Assembly: GCA_903862885.1 (NCBI GenBank)
Contig: CAIOZU010000018.1
Coordinates: forward strand, 62,001 to 126,000
DNA from: an uncultured Pseudomonadota bacterium
GTDB lineage: Bacteria; Pseudomonadota; Gammaproteobacteria; Steroidobacterales; Steroidobacteraceae
Direction: 5' to 3'
DNA: 64,000 nucleotides
The notes beneath the pieces were generated by a model, which saw nothing but the letters and a program-made list of their open reading frames with translations, was not told where the DNA came from and made no database searches. A program made the translations under genes and the position numbers. How positions within the stretch are numbered: the first letter of the stretch is position 1; each line of letters opens with the position of its first letter. Below are positions 7,264 to 15,524 of this stretch, piece after piece.

Positions 7264-8547
7264 ATGCCCTTCATTCGCACACGACGACAGGTACTGCAGG
7301 CGCTGGGTGTCACGGGCCTCACCGCGCGCATCGGTCAAGCCTTAGCGGGCCCACCAACACGACCCCTGACCCGGCCTCATTCACTCGCCCGATCACTGAG
7401 CCCGGACGCACTTCAGGACGTTTTAGTGGGCTGCGGCTATCTCGGCTGCGGCGGCGGCGGGACCTTGGCCGAAGGCCATGCACAATTAGTAGATGACTTA
7501 CGCGCGGGCTTACGCTTTGAGCTCCTACCGGTCGCAGCCCTCGGTGATGACGAGTGGGTCGCTTCTCCTTACGGCATTGGCAGCAACGCCCCACCGACTG
7601 AGCACGATAAAGCAACCTACGCCGATCTACTGCCGATGAAGCGCGACGCCGTCGAAGCGTCTTTTCGGTTACTCAGTCAGTTTATGCGTCGTCCCTTTGT
7701 CGCTACCATTGCCGGGGAACTCGGGCCTTGGAGTACCGCAGCTGCACTGTCCACGGCCGCCCGCCTGCAGATACCGACACTCGACGCCGATCGCGTCGGT
7801 CGTGCCACACCGGAAGCCACGCAAGATTCGATTGCACATGCGGGCCTCGCCACCACCCCCTTAGCAGCAGTCACTGGATTTGGAGATTCATTGATTCTTG
7901 AACAAGTGGCCAAAGGCTCTCGCGTCGAGGACATCTTAAGAGCCGTGTCGGTCACCAGCCTAGGCGAGTTAGGCGTCACCGACGCGGCCTTATCGGGTCG
8001 CGAGGCGAAACGGCAAGGCACACTCATCATCGGCTCGATCTCTCAAGCCGAGCGACTCGGACAAGCCCATCGCCAGGCCACCGTCACGGGGACAGATCCG
8101 GTGCAAGCGGTTCTCGTGGCGGGCGCGGGCTACTTCTTGTTTTCAGGCGAAGTCGTCGAGTTCCCATGGAAGGACGAGGCCGGCTTTCTGATCGGTGACG
8201 TCCTCATCGAGGGACGCGGCGCTTTCCGTGGCAGCCGTTACCGCATTCACTATATGAATGAGAATCTGATCGCCTGGCGCGATGATCAGGTGAGCGTCAC
8301 ACCGCCCGACCTGATCTCAGTGGCAGACGCCCGAAGCGGTTTGGCCATCGCCAACCCCGACTTCACCGTCGGGCAGCTCGTGTCGGTGATCGGTTTTCGC
8401 GCACCCGATATCTGGCGAACCCCCGCGGGCCTCGAGCGCTTTGGCCCTCAGCACTTCAAGTTAGATACACCGTATTTGCCCATTGAGCGACTGCATGACC
8501 TGACAGCCGAGGCGCACCCGATAGAATACAACCGCTTATTTATGTGA
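7264..8547 (+). CDS. DUF917 family protein with apparent twin-arginine signal
   Basis: 427 residues from the ATG at 7264; I chose this start because GGAGAAGAGG lies just upstream and because the family domain begins about 45 residues later. A longer open frame back to 7060 is probably leader. The body matches the DUF917 family (also called S-Me-THD, linked to thiohydantoin and hydantoin metabolism): DVLVGCGYLGCGGGGTLAEG opens the domain, followed by the central VATIAGELG and EFPWKDEAGFLIGDVLIEG segments. The N-terminus TRRQVLQALGVTG looks like a Tat signal (twin Arg, then hydrophobic, then LAGPP). Family members I know are cytoplasmic, so export would be unusual. No hydantoinase gene lies nearby, and the substrate is unknown. 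Confidence 0.7.
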   Translation: MPFIRTRRQVLQALGVTGLTARIGQALAGPPTRPLTRPHSLARSLSPDALQDVLVGCGYLGCGGGGTLAEGHAQLVDDLRAGLRFELLPVAALGDDEWVASPYGIGSNAPPTEHDKATYADLLPMKRDAVEASFRLLSQFMRRPFVATIAGELGPWSTAAALSTAARLQIPTLDADRVGRATPEATQDSIAHAGLATTPLAAVTGFGDSLILEQVAKGSRVEDILRAVSVTSLGELGVTDAALSGREAKRQGTLIIGSISQAERLGQAHRQATVTGTDPVQAVLVAGAGYFLFSGEVVEFPWKDEAGFLIGDVLIEGRGAFRGSRYRIHYMNENLIAWRDDQVSVTPPDLISVADARSGLAIANPDFTVGQLVSVIGFRAPDIWRTPAGLERFGPQHFKLDTPYLPIERLHDLTAEAHPIEYNRLFM

Positions 8548-8627
8548 TCGATTCTTATATATTTTTAAAATTTTAAGGCGCTTGCCCCCGTGCACGCAGG
8601 GCGAACCGGGTTCGTTGTCTTGAAAAA

Positions 8628-8704
<77 letters not shown>

Positions 8705-8716
8705 TTTGGGCCCCGG

Positions 8717-8746
8717 ATTCTACTCGCGCGCCCAAGCCCCGTCCAA
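8717..8746 (-). promoter_or_regulatory. Candidate promoter of tRNA-Arg
   Basis: TAGAAT at 8722-8717 (5 of 6 to the -10 consensus) is preceded, 18 bases away, by a poor -35, TTGGAC, at 8746-8741. The sequence between the -10 and the tRNA is GC-rich (CCGGGGCCC), as is typical of stringently controlled stable-RNA promoters. Confidence 0.45.
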
Positions 8747-8754
8747 CCAGCGCT

Positions 8755-8783
8755 TTCTGAGCAGGCCCTTCTCACGGTATAAT
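8755..8783 (+). promoter_or_regulatory. Candidate promoter of the cytochrome c5 gene
   Basis: A perfect TATAAT at 8778-8783 lies 33 bp before the GTG start. The hexamer at the ideal 17-bp spacing (TTCTGA, 8755-8760) is a weak -35. Confidence 0.5.
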
Positions 8784-8816
8784 GTTTGATTCAGTTGACT
8801 GTTTTGGGGAAAGCAC

Positions 8817-9341
8817 GTGAGCAAGCAGGACGATCATTTCTTTAATACCTTCAGCATCGTCATTGGCGGCCTCGTGGCTTTCTCCATTGTGCTGTTTGCC
8901 ATCGCATACAACGTGGGTGCGCCTTTTGAAGCAGCGCGCATTGAAAATGACTCGGTCATGACCGCGAAGGTACAAGAACGCACAGCGCCCATCGGCAAGC
9001 TGGCGGTCTCAGGTCAAGATAACAGCGCTATTCCAATGGTCACTGGCCACGAAGACGCCGCGCCGGCGGCAAGCGCTTTGCCCGTTCCAAAGACCGCCGA
9101 GGAAACGTTCAAGGCCGTCTGCAGCACCTGTCACACCGCGGGCATTGGGGGCGCGCCGAAAGCAGGCGATCACGCCGCGTGGCAGGCACGCATCGCACAG
9201 GGGAAAACAACGTTGTATGAACATGCATTGAAAGGATTTCAAGGCAAAAACGGCGTGATGCCCGCTAAGGGTGGCCGAGCAGATTTACCCGATGACCTGA
9301 TTCGTCAAACAGTGGACTACTTAGTCAAACTCGCACAGTAA
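8817..9341 (+). CDS. Membrane-anchored cytochrome c5 family protein
   Basis: 174 residues from a GTG start preceded by GGGGA. A single transmembrane anchor (about residues 12-31) is followed by a Pro/Ala-rich linker. The C-terminal haem c domain carries C102-S-T-C105-H106, with the likely axial methionine M148 in NGVMPAKGG. This arrangement is typical of cytochrome c5-type electron carriers in gammaproteobacterial respiratory chains, acting in the periplasm between the quinol-oxidising complex and terminal oxidases. It has its own TATAAT promoter and a strong terminator, so it is probably monocistronic. Confidence 0.88.
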   Translation: MSKQDDHFFNTFSIVIGGLVAFSIVLFAIAYNVGAPFEAARIENDSVMTAKVQERTAPIGKLAVSGQDNSAIPMVTGHEDAAPAASALPVPKTAEETFKAVCSTCHTAGIGGAPKAGDHAAWQARIAQGKTTLYEHALKGFQGKNGVMPAKGGRADLPDDLIRQTVDYLVKLAQ

Positions 9342-9360
9342 TCTCCTCGTGCGATGAGCC

Positions 9361-9389
9361 AAAAACCCAGCCCGTGGCTGGGTTTTTTT
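9361..9389. terminator. Bidirectional terminator between cytochrome c5 and ubiK
   Basis: CCCAGCC (9366-9372), loop CGT and GGCTGGG (9376-9382) form a perfect stem, flanked by AAAAA on the left and seven T residues on the right. The element can therefore stop transcription from both convergent genes. It overlaps the ubiK stop codon region. Confidence 0.9.
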
Positions 9390-9660
9390 ATGTCTTCCGA
9401 TCAGCTCCGCCGCCGGCACGCTCCCATTCCTGAAGTCTCGCCTCTAAGGCCATCAACGTCTCACGCGTGCGCGCGAGTACACCCGCCTGTACATCGAACT
9501 CCTGACGCGTCACCAGATCGAGCTTGCCCAATCCCGCTTGCAACACACTCTTAAAATTGTTTTCTAAATCGTCTTTGAGTGCGCTCAACTGCGCAGGCAC
9601 TGACGCACTCAACCGTTTAGCCAAGTCTTCCAAAAACCGCGGATCAAACTTCGTGCTCAT
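9388..9660 (-). CDS. ubiK: Ubiquinone biosynthesis accessory factor UbiK (YqiC/BMFP family)
   Basis: 90 residues from the ATG at 9660, the start that matches the family (MSTKFDPRFLEDLAKRLS...); an extension to 9693 is open but unlikely. The N-terminal amphipathic region and the C-terminal coiled coil (VLARTRETLMALEARLQEWE) are those of the BMFP/YqiC family. In E. coli and Salmonella, UbiK forms a complex with UbiJ and supports aerobic ubiquinone synthesis; ubiJ is present here at 24.2 kb. The gene diverges from the P-II gene, an arrangement found in several Gammaproteobacteria. Confidence 0.9.
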   Translation of the reverse strand: MSTKFDPRFLEDLAKRLSASVPAQLSALKDDLENNFKSVLQAGLGKLDLVTRQEFDVQAGVLARTRETLMALEARLQEWERAGGGADRKT

Positions 9661-9760
9661 GGATGCTCCTGCAACGCGCAAACCGACTATCAAGCCCTAG
9701 GGGGATCACGGCACATAACCCAAGGCCCATGCCCGCGCATTCCACCACACCCGTGCCCCC

Positions 9761-9790
9761 TGCGCCAAAATAGTGCGCCAAAATGGGGCG
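9761..9790 (+). promoter_or_regulatory. Two tandem NtrC-like sites upstream of the P-II gene
   Basis: TGCGCCAAAAT occurs twice, at 9761-9771 and 9774-9784. Each copy starts an imperfect dyad like the NtrC consensus TGCACC-N5-GGTGCA: TGCGCC-AAAAT-AGTGCG and TGCGCC-AAAAT-GGGGCG. They lie about 50-80 bp before the sigma-54 core, a normal enhancer position. The match is partial. Confidence 0.5.
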
Positions 9791-9840
9791 GGCAAGGCAA
9801 AAATAAAAACTAAGTCTCTGATAAACAACAGTTAAATAGA

Positions 9841-9856
9841 TGGCATGGAAGCTGCA
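9841..9856 (+). promoter_or_regulatory. Sigma-54 promoter of the P-II gene
   Basis: TGGCATGGAAGCTGCA has the GG and GC pairs separated by exactly 10 bases, as in the -24/-12 consensus TGGCACG-N4-TTGCA. Transcription would start near 9867, giving a 37-base leader before the ATG at 9904. With the upstream dyads this predicts nitrogen control through RpoN and NtrC. Confidence 0.75.
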
Positions 9857-9903
9857 AATCCTTCCTTCAGTGGCTGTCTGCCGTCTGCGCAAGGACCGAC
9901 CTC

Positions 9904-10242
9904 ATGAAACTGATTGTTGCCATCATCAAGCCCCATCAAGTCGATGAGATTCGCCAGACCGTGGCGCACATTGGCGTGCAAGGAGTCACCCTCACCGAAG
10001 TGCAGGGCTTTGGTCGAAGCCGTGGCCACACGGAAATGTATCGAGGGGCTGAATACCGGGTCGATTTTGTGGCAAAGAGCAAACTGGAAATGGCGGTCGA
10101 GGATGGCATCTGCGAACAAGTCGTGGACGCCATTGCCAATATCGCACGGACCGGCAAAATCGGTGACGGCAAGATCTTCGTTTTCGAACTCAATCAAGCG
10201 CTTCGCATTCGCACCGGCGAGACCGGGGTCGAAGCCTTCTAA
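9904..10242 (+). CDS. glnK: Nitrogen regulatory protein P-II
   Basis: 112 residues, the exact size of GlnB/GlnK. Tyr51, the uridylylation site, is in the T-loop context YRGAEYRVDF. The B-loop TGKIGDGKIFV and the family ending GETGVEAF are intact, so ATP, ADP and 2-oxoglutarate binding should be normal. SD AAGGA lies eight bases before the ATG. It is driven by a sigma-54 promoter, which favours glnK over the constitutive glnB. No amtB ammonium channel follows (the next gene is a DUF4124 protein), so the usual glnK-amtB pair is broken. Family membership is certain; the choice between glnK and glnB is an inference from the promoter. Confidence 0.93.
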   Translation: MKLIVAIIKPHQVDEIRQTVAHIGVQGVTLTEVQGFGRSRGHTEMYRGAEYRVDFVAKSKLEMAVEDGICEQVVDAIANIARTGKIGDGKIFVFELNQALRIRTGETGVEAF

Positions 10243-10341
10243 AGGCCTGCGTGTGCTCAGCCTGTGACGGAGTTCAAAGGTCTAAAGCGCCTAACCTGAG
10301 ACCATCACCTGAGCCCCCGTTGGCTTTGTAGGATGCACCCC

Positions 10342-10821
10342 ATGACACCGTCTTCCATTCGTGCCGCCAGCCTTGCGCTGGGGCTTGCTTCCCTCGTCTG
10401 CCTGCCCTCACACGCTCAGCAAACCAGTGGTGCCGTCTACAAGTGGGCAGACGGCCAAGGAGGTGTGCATTACACGGACCGTCCACCCCCTACCGATGGG
10501 AAATTAATCAGCATCGATAACCGCGCCCCCGCACCGGCCACCGTCAGTCGCCCAGCGCCCGCAGCGACCAGCGACTCCTCCGCCAAAGCAAGCCCTGATC
10601 CACGCCTGAGAAGCGCAGTGGATGCGGACGTCAGTGCAGCCAATGCCGAACAGTGCAAGCAAGCGCAAGAGCGCTACCAAAATGCCATCCGCTCGCGTCG
10701 CTTATTTAAAAACGGCGCAAATAATGAGCGCGTCTATTTATCGAACGATGAGGTTGACCAGGAGCGAATGGACGGCAAGCATGATGTCGATCTGTATTGC
10801 GCCAAAGGCGACACCCCTTAG
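10342..10821 (+). CDS. Exported DUF4124 domain protein
   Basis: 159 residues from the ATG at 10342; an ATG three codons earlier is also possible. A Sec signal peptide (SLALGLASLVCLPSHAQ) is followed by the DUF4124 motif VYKWADGQGGVHYTDRPPP. The remainder is Pro/Ala-rich with a charged C-terminal helix (EQCKQAQERYQNAI). DUF4124 proteins are common envelope proteins of unknown function in Proteobacteria. The gene follows the P-II gene by about 100 bp with no clear terminator between them. Confidence 0.75.
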   Translation: MTPSSIRAASLALGLASLVCLPSHAQQTSGAVYKWADGQGGVHYTDRPPPTDGKLISIDNRAPAPATVSRPAPAATSDSSAKASPDPRLRSAVDADVSAANAEQCKQAQERYQNAIRSRRLFKNGANNERVYLSNDEVDQERMDGKHDVDLYCAKGDTP

Positions 10822-10913
10822 CGACTGGGCGTAATTAAAGTCCTTCCCCTCAGGACGATTTCGCGTTTCACTAGTCACCTAGGCCGCACCGGCCGCTGTG
10901 GATTGGAGAACGC

Positions 10914-11807
10914 GTGAAGACCGGATTCATTGGTTTAGGCGCTATGGGTTTATCCATGGCCCGCAACTTACATCGCGCTGGGCACCTAGTGGGCGTCTGG
11001 AACCGCAACGCCGAAAAAACCCACGCCTTGGTCGCCGAAATCGGCTGCACCGCCGCTAGCACCCCCGCGGCACTGGCACGTGTTGTAGAGGTGTTAGTCC
11101 TATGCGTGTCGGCTGATGCCGATGTTTTAGCACTCATCGATGCCCTGCTGCCGGGGGCACATCCCAATCTGACGGTCATCGATTGCTCCACCGTCTCAGC
11201 GACCACCGCCCGCGAAGCCGCCTCTCGTCTGTCAGCACACGGCGCCGGCTTTCTCGATTGCCCGGTCAGTGGCGGTGTCGAAGGGGCACGCGATGCCACC
11301 TTAGCCATCATGTGTGGCGGCGATGCCCGCGCCTTTGAACGCGCACAGCCGGTATTGACCGCCATGGGCAAAACCATCACCCACATGGGGCCGAGTGGTT
11401 TCGGGCAATCCACTAAAGCCACCAATCAAATCCTTTGCGCCGGCGTGATCCAAGCCGTCTCTGAAGCCATGGCTTTTGCTCAAGCTGAAGGCCTGCCACT
11501 CGACAAAGTGATCGACACCCTAGGCAAGGGCGCTGGATCCTCTTGGTATTTTGTCAATCGAGCGCCCTTCATGGCGCGCGCCCACTTCCCCGCAGGCTTC
11601 AAGGTACGACTGCATGAGAAAGATCTCGGCATCTGTCATGACATGGCGTTAAAGCACGGGGTGCAGCTTCCCTTGGTGGAGACCACCCGAGCCCAATATC
11701 AGGGACTGATGCAAGCGGGATACGGCGATGAGGACATCTCCACCCTCTTCCGATTAAAAGCAGAACTGTTCGCCGCAGGGGGCAAAAAACCGACAGCCGA
11801 AGGCTAA
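10914..11807 (+). CDS. NAD(P)-dependent beta-hydroxyacid dehydrogenase (GarR/GlxR/HIBADH family)
   Basis: 297 residues from a GTG preceded by GGAGA. The Rossmann motif FIGLGAMGLSMARNL opens the protein, DCPVSGGVEGA is the substrate-binding segment, and GFGQSTKATNQI carries the catalytic lysine. The C-terminal KDLGICHDMA is also typical. Family members reduce tartronate semialdehyde or oxidise 3-hydroxyisobutyrate; nothing nearby (no valine or glycerate pathway genes) decides between these. It is encoded just before hemC on the same strand, with a gap of about 47 bp. Confidence 0.85.
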   Translation: MKTGFIGLGAMGLSMARNLHRAGHLVGVWNRNAEKTHALVAEIGCTAASTPAALARVVEVLVLCVSADADVLALIDALLPGAHPNLTVIDCSTVSATTAREAASRLSAHGAGFLDCPVSGGVEGARDATLAIMCGGDARAFERAQPVLTAMGKTITHMGPSGFGQSTKATNQILCAGVIQAVSEAMAFAQAEGLPLDKVIDTLGKGAGSSWYFVNRAPFMARAHFPAGFKVRLHEKDLGICHDMALKHGVQLPLVETTRAQYQGLMQAGYGDEDISTLFRLKAELFAAGGKKPTAEG

Positions 11808-11854
11808 GTCTTAAGCAGCCCACCCCAACGACCTCCGCATGGCAAAATAGCCAC

Positions 11855-12781
11855 ATGACCCTTCTTAGAATTGCGACCCGTCGGAGCGCGTTGGCCCTGT
11901 GGCAGGCGAACCATGTCGCTGACTTACTCCGTGAGCGCCACCCAGGCCTCACCGTCTCATTGCTGCCGATGACTACCACCGGTGATCGCATCCAAGACCG
12001 CCCCCTATCGGCGGTAGGCGGTAAAGGACTTTTCATTAAAGAGCTCGAGCACGCCCTGTTAGCGGGAGACGCCGAGCTCGCTGTGCACTCCATGAAAGAC
12101 ATGCCCGCCTTACTCCCCGACGACTTGGTCATCGGTGCGGTTTTGCCTCGCGCAGATCCCCGTGATGCGTTCGTTGCCAATCACTTCACTCGTTTTGCTG
12201 ATCTGCCGACGAATGCTCGCGTCGGCACCTCCAGCCTTCGCCGGCAAAGCATCCTAGCGGCCGCTCGCCCTGATCTCCAGATGCTACCTCTCAGAGGCAA
12301 TGTCGATACCCGCCTTAAAAAATTGGACGACGGTGAGTTTGATGCGATCGTGCTGGCAGCGGCGGGCCTCATTCGCTTAGGGTTAAGCGCGCGCATCACC
12401 GAGGCGATGGACACCACCTTATCATTACCTGCCGTTGGCCAAGGCATCGTGGGGATTGAGTGTCGCAATGACCATCGTGTCCTTGCGTATCTGCAACCAC
12501 TGAATGACCCAGACACTATCGACTGTCTGAGCGCTGAGCGTGCTTTTTCTGCACGCCTTGATGGTAGTTGCAGTTCACCTATCGCAGGCTTCGCGCAGCT
12601 AAAAAAAAATCAATTGGAGCTGGCAGGCCTCGTCGCACACCCCAATGGTCGATTGATCTTCAGAGACCACATCAAAGGACGCCGCCAAGATGCCGCCGCG
12701 CTCGGCCGCACGCTGGCGGAGCGTTTACTGGCGGCTGGCGCTGACTCGTTGCTGACCGAGTTACGCGAAAAGGCGCCCTGA
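11855..12781 (+). CDS. hemC: Hydroxymethylbilane synthase
   Basis: 308 residues. It polymerises four porphobilinogen units into hydroxymethylbilane in haem synthesis. The N-terminus LRIATRRSALALWQA is the family signature, Lys/Arg pocket residues occur in GTSSLRRQ, and the cofactor-binding cysteine is C239 in RLDGSCSSPI. The gene is followed by hemD after 3 bp, the common hemC-hemD operon. Confidence 0.96.
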   Translation: MTLLRIATRRSALALWQANHVADLLRERHPGLTVSLLPMTTTGDRIQDRPLSAVGGKGLFIKELEHALLAGDAELAVHSMKDMPALLPDDLVIGAVLPRADPRDAFVANHFTRFADLPTNARVGTSSLRRQSILAAARPDLQMLPLRGNVDTRLKKLDDGEFDAIVLAAAGLIRLGLSARITEAMDTTLSLPAVGQGIVGIECRNDHRVLAYLQPLNDPDTIDCLSAERAFSARLDGSCSSPIAGFAQLKKNQLELAGLVAHPNGRLIFRDHIKGRRQDAAALGRTLAERLLAAGADSLLTELREKAP

Positions 12782-12784
12782 TCT

Positions 12785-13558
12785 ATGTCACGACCTGTGA
12801 TCGGTGTTCTGATCACCCGCGCTGCGCAGCAAGCCGCTCCTTTAGCTGATGCCTTCAGCGCATACGGTGCGCGGGTCTATCTACTGCCTGCCATTGAATC
12901 TATCCCTCGCAATCTCGAGCCGCATCACCCCGCACACGATCATTCATCTGCTTTCGACTGGATTATTTTTGTGAGCGCGAACGCCGTACGCTTTGGCGTC
13001 TACCTCTGCAATAGTCAACCTCAGGCTCAGACCATTGCGATCGGTCCTGCCACATCAGCGGCACTGAAACAGGCGGGAGTACCCAGCCCACTCATGCCAA
13101 GTGCTGGCTTTGACTCTGAAGCCCTGTTGAAAATGCCAGCCTTAACACACATCAAAGGCGCGCGTATTTTAATGGTGAAAGGGGTCGGCGGACGCGCATT
13201 GCTCGGTCATGCCTTGCGCGAACGCGGTGCACACGTGACGGTGGCCGACGTCTATGAACGCCAATGCGCACAGCCGACGCCTCATGTGGTGGCTAGCATC
13301 GAAGATCACTGGCAACGAGGCGATATTTCGGTAGTGACTGTCACCAGTGGCGATGTACTGCGCTGCTTACACGATATCCTGTCGCCCACTGGCCGTCACC
13401 ATCTGAGCCAAAGCCCTTTACTCGTCGGCAGTGCGCGCATTGGCGCCTTAGCCCGCGAACAAGGCCTTCAGGGCCCGTTGATTATTGCCACGCGACCCGA
13501 CGATGTAGGCTTGGTCGCGGCGCTGAACGCATGGACAGCAAAGCATGCAGACGGATGA
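12785..13558 (+). CDS. hemD: Uroporphyrinogen-III synthase
   Basis: 257 residues, directly after hemC. It closes and isomerises hydroxymethylbilane to uroporphyrinogen III. The sequence is divergent, as usual for HemD, but DWIIFVSANAVRFG, GPATSAALKQAG and ILMVKGVGGRALL correspond to conserved segments, and the length fits. No hemX/hemY follows: an oppositely oriented reductase gene ends 7 bp away, so the operon stops here. Confidence 0.92.
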   Translation: MSRPVIGVLITRAAQQAAPLADAFSAYGARVYLLPAIESIPRNLEPHHPAHDHSSAFDWIIFVSANAVRFGVYLCNSQPQAQTIAIGPATSAALKQAGVPSPLMPSAGFDSEALLKMPALTHIKGARILMVKGVGGRALLGHALRERGAHVTVADVYERQCAQPTPHVVASIEDHWQRGDISVVTVTSGDVLRCLHDILSPTGRHHLSQSPLLVGSARIGALAREQGLQGPLIIATRPDDVGLVAALNAWTAKHADG

Positions 13559-13565
13559 CCGCGAT

Positions 13566-14591
13566 TTAGGTCCGAGGCTGCGCATCCGGCGCATAGTCAA
13601 ACGAATCAAAGTGGAGCTGCTCCAAAGGCAGTCCCTGTGTCGGCAAGTGCTCTTTTAATGCCGCGATTAACTGCGGCGGTCCTGCTGCATACACCTGTGC
13701 ATGCTGTAATTGAGGAAAGTCCTGCAGGATCGCCTCATGCAGCCAACCACAACGGTGTTGGGCGCTTTCCTCAACGGCTTCGGACAGCACAGTAACCACA
13801 CGCAAATCAACAAAGTGCGGTAGGCGGGACATCAGCCATGCATATTGATATAAATCGATCTCTGTTCTTGCGCCCCAATACACAGACATCGGACGGCGTA
13901 CGCCACTCTCCAACACGTGGCGCAAAATGGATTTAATTGGCGCAAATCCTGTGCCTCCTGCCACCAAAATGAGCGGCATGGTGGCATCAATCACTGGCTG
14001 ATAAACAAAATGCCCCAACGGCCCCTCAATGCGCAACAAATCACCGACCGACAGCGTATCGAAGACAGCGACCGTGAACTCACCACCTGATACCTTGCGG
14101 ATATGCAGTTCAATCAGTCCGGCGTCGTGTGGTGGCGATGCGATCGAAAAACTGCGACGCCGGTGGCCGGGCAGCATCACGTCTAAATATTGACCGGCCT
14201 GAAACTGAAAATCTTCAATGGCCGGTAAGCGAAGGTATACCCCCATGACATCCGGCGCCCATCGCTCTAGCCGCTCCACGCGACAAGGCAGTGCCTTAAT
14301 CTCTACCTCGCTGACCCGCCTGATCTCACGTGCCTCCACCACCACATCGGTGAGCGCAACCGCCTGACAGAGCAACACGTCACCCGCCTGAGACTCAGAC
14401 TCAGTCAATCCCATGGTACGACCCCGCGGGTAGCTCACGCGGCCTGAAAGCAACCGTGCGCGACACGAGCCGCAATTGCCGCCCTTGCAACTGTGGGGAA
14501 GGTTCATGTGGGCTGCTAATGCGGCTTCCAAGATCGGCCGATCAGGAATCAATGGGACGGTTTTATTTTGCGGACGCAGGGTCAATTGCAT
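13566..14591 (-). CDS. 2Fe-2S/FAD NAD(P)H reductase (AscD/RfbI-like)
   Basis: 341 residues from the ATG at 14591, where the plant-type ferredoxin domain begins (MQLTLRPQNKTVPL). Cluster cysteines are C35, C40, C43 and C75 (HSCKGGNCGSCRARL ... LLCQA). The FAD motif RRRSFSIASPP and the NAD motif LILVAGGTGFAPIKSIL follow, so the order is ferredoxin, FAD, NAD. This matches CDP-6-deoxy-delta-3,4-glucoseen reductase and related oxygenase reductases. No deoxysugar or oxygenase gene is nearby, so the electron acceptor is unknown. Confidence 0.85.
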   Translation of the reverse strand: MQLTLRPQNKTVPLIPDRPILEAALAAHMNLPHSCKGGNCGSCRARLLSGRVSYPRGRTMGLTESESQAGDVLLCQAVALTDVVVEAREIRRVSEVEIKALPCRVERLERWAPDVMGVYLRLPAIEDFQFQAGQYLDVMLPGHRRRSFSIASPPHDAGLIELHIRKVSGGEFTVAVFDTLSVGDLLRIEGPLGHFVYQPVIDATMPLILVAGGTGFAPIKSILRHVLESGVRRPMSVYWGARTEIDLYQYAWLMSRLPHFVDLRVVTVLSEAVEESAQHRCGWLHEAILQDFPQLQHAQVYAAGPPQLIAALKEHLPTQGLPLEQLHFDSFDYAPDAQPRT

Positions 14592-14620
14592 GCCAACAGT
14601 TTGCCTGTAAAAGCCATAGA

Positions 14621-15502
14621 ATGTCTGCCATGGACGAGCCAATCAGCATGTGGGTAGTGGGCGCAGGCTACGTAGGCAGTCGCTTGGTGAAAAAAACCCC
14701 GCGGGTACACGCCATCACCCGCTCCGCGCACAGCGCCGCCGCACTCACCGCCTCCGGTGTCAGTGCCTTGGCAGTGGATTTTGATGCCCCCGGCGCCCGC
14801 CTCCCCGCCTCCCTCCCAAGTCCCGACATCTTGGCCTACCTCGTGCCGCCCACTGAAGGGGGCAGCGTAGACACTCGGCTTGAGCACTTTATTGAGACAC
14901 TCACTCAGCGTCCTCAGCGTTTTGTCTACCTGAGCACCACCGGCGTCTATGGAGATGCCGCCGGGGCTTGGGTTGATGAAGACACCCCGCCCCACCCACA
15001 GACGGATCGGGCGAAGCGACGGGTCGACGCAGAACAACAAGTACAGCGCTGGTGTGCTCAGCGGGGAGTGACCTGGACCATCCTGCGTGTGCCCGGCATT
15101 TATGGCCCGACGCGCCTGCCGCTCGAGCGATTACAGCGCGGCGAACCGATGATTCGACACGCCGAGGCAGGCATTACCAATCGCATTCACGTCGATGATT
15201 TGGTGCAAGCGCTGTGGCTCAGCGGCCAAGCGACGGTGGCCGCGAACCGCATTTACAACATCACCGATGGCTTAACGATTTCAATGACAGAGTACTGTGA
15301 GCGCGTCGCCCGTCTGACGGGCCTGCCCATGCCACGCCTCATCAGCCGGGCGGATGCGCAACGCGAACTGTCTCCCGGCCTCATGTCGTTTCTATCAGAA
15401 TCGCGGCGCGTTAACAGTCGCCGCATCATGCAAGAATTAGGCTTTGCACCCCGTTACCAGAATTTAGAACAAGGCATTCTGGCGAGCTTAAGCCCGCCGT
15501 GA
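14621..15502 (+). CDS. NAD-dependent epimerase/SDR protein (YeeZ-like)
   Basis: 293 residues from the ATG at 14621; ATG 14630 is an alternative. An extended-SDR Rossmann motif VVGAGYVGSRLV is followed by FVYLSTTGVYGD, the Ser/Thr-Tyr region, and the WVDEDTPP and RVPGIYGP segments seen in the YeeZ group of atypical SDRs. The classical YxxxK is replaced by a sequence around TDRAKRRVDAE, as in that group, so catalytic activity is uncertain. It diverges from the reductase gene with only 29 bp between the starts, so the promoters must overlap coding DNA. Confidence 0.8.
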   Translation: MSAMDEPISMWVVGAGYVGSRLVKKTPRVHAITRSAHSAAALTASGVSALAVDFDAPGARLPASLPSPDILAYLVPPTEGGSVDTRLEHFIETLTQRPQRFVYLSTTGVYGDAAGAWVDEDTPPHPQTDRAKRRVDAEQQVQRWCAQRGVTWTILRVPGIYGPTRLPLERLQRGEPMIRHAEAGITNRIHVDDLVQALWLSGQATVAANRIYNITDGLTISMTEYCERVARLTGLPMPRLISRADAQRELSPGLMSFLSESRRVNSRRIMQELGFAPRYQNLEQGILASLSPP

Positions 15503-15524
15503 GCGGGATAAGCCTAGCTGACAG

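Noticed and set aside
9832-10197. Long minus-strand frame over the P-II gene
   Set aside because: It mirrors the P-II coding sequence and shows no family motif; a codon-bias shadow.
13566-14591. Deoxysugar biosynthesis operon around the AscD-like reductase
   Set aside because: No sugar dehydratase or aminotransferase is nearby; the neighbours are hemD and an SDR gene.
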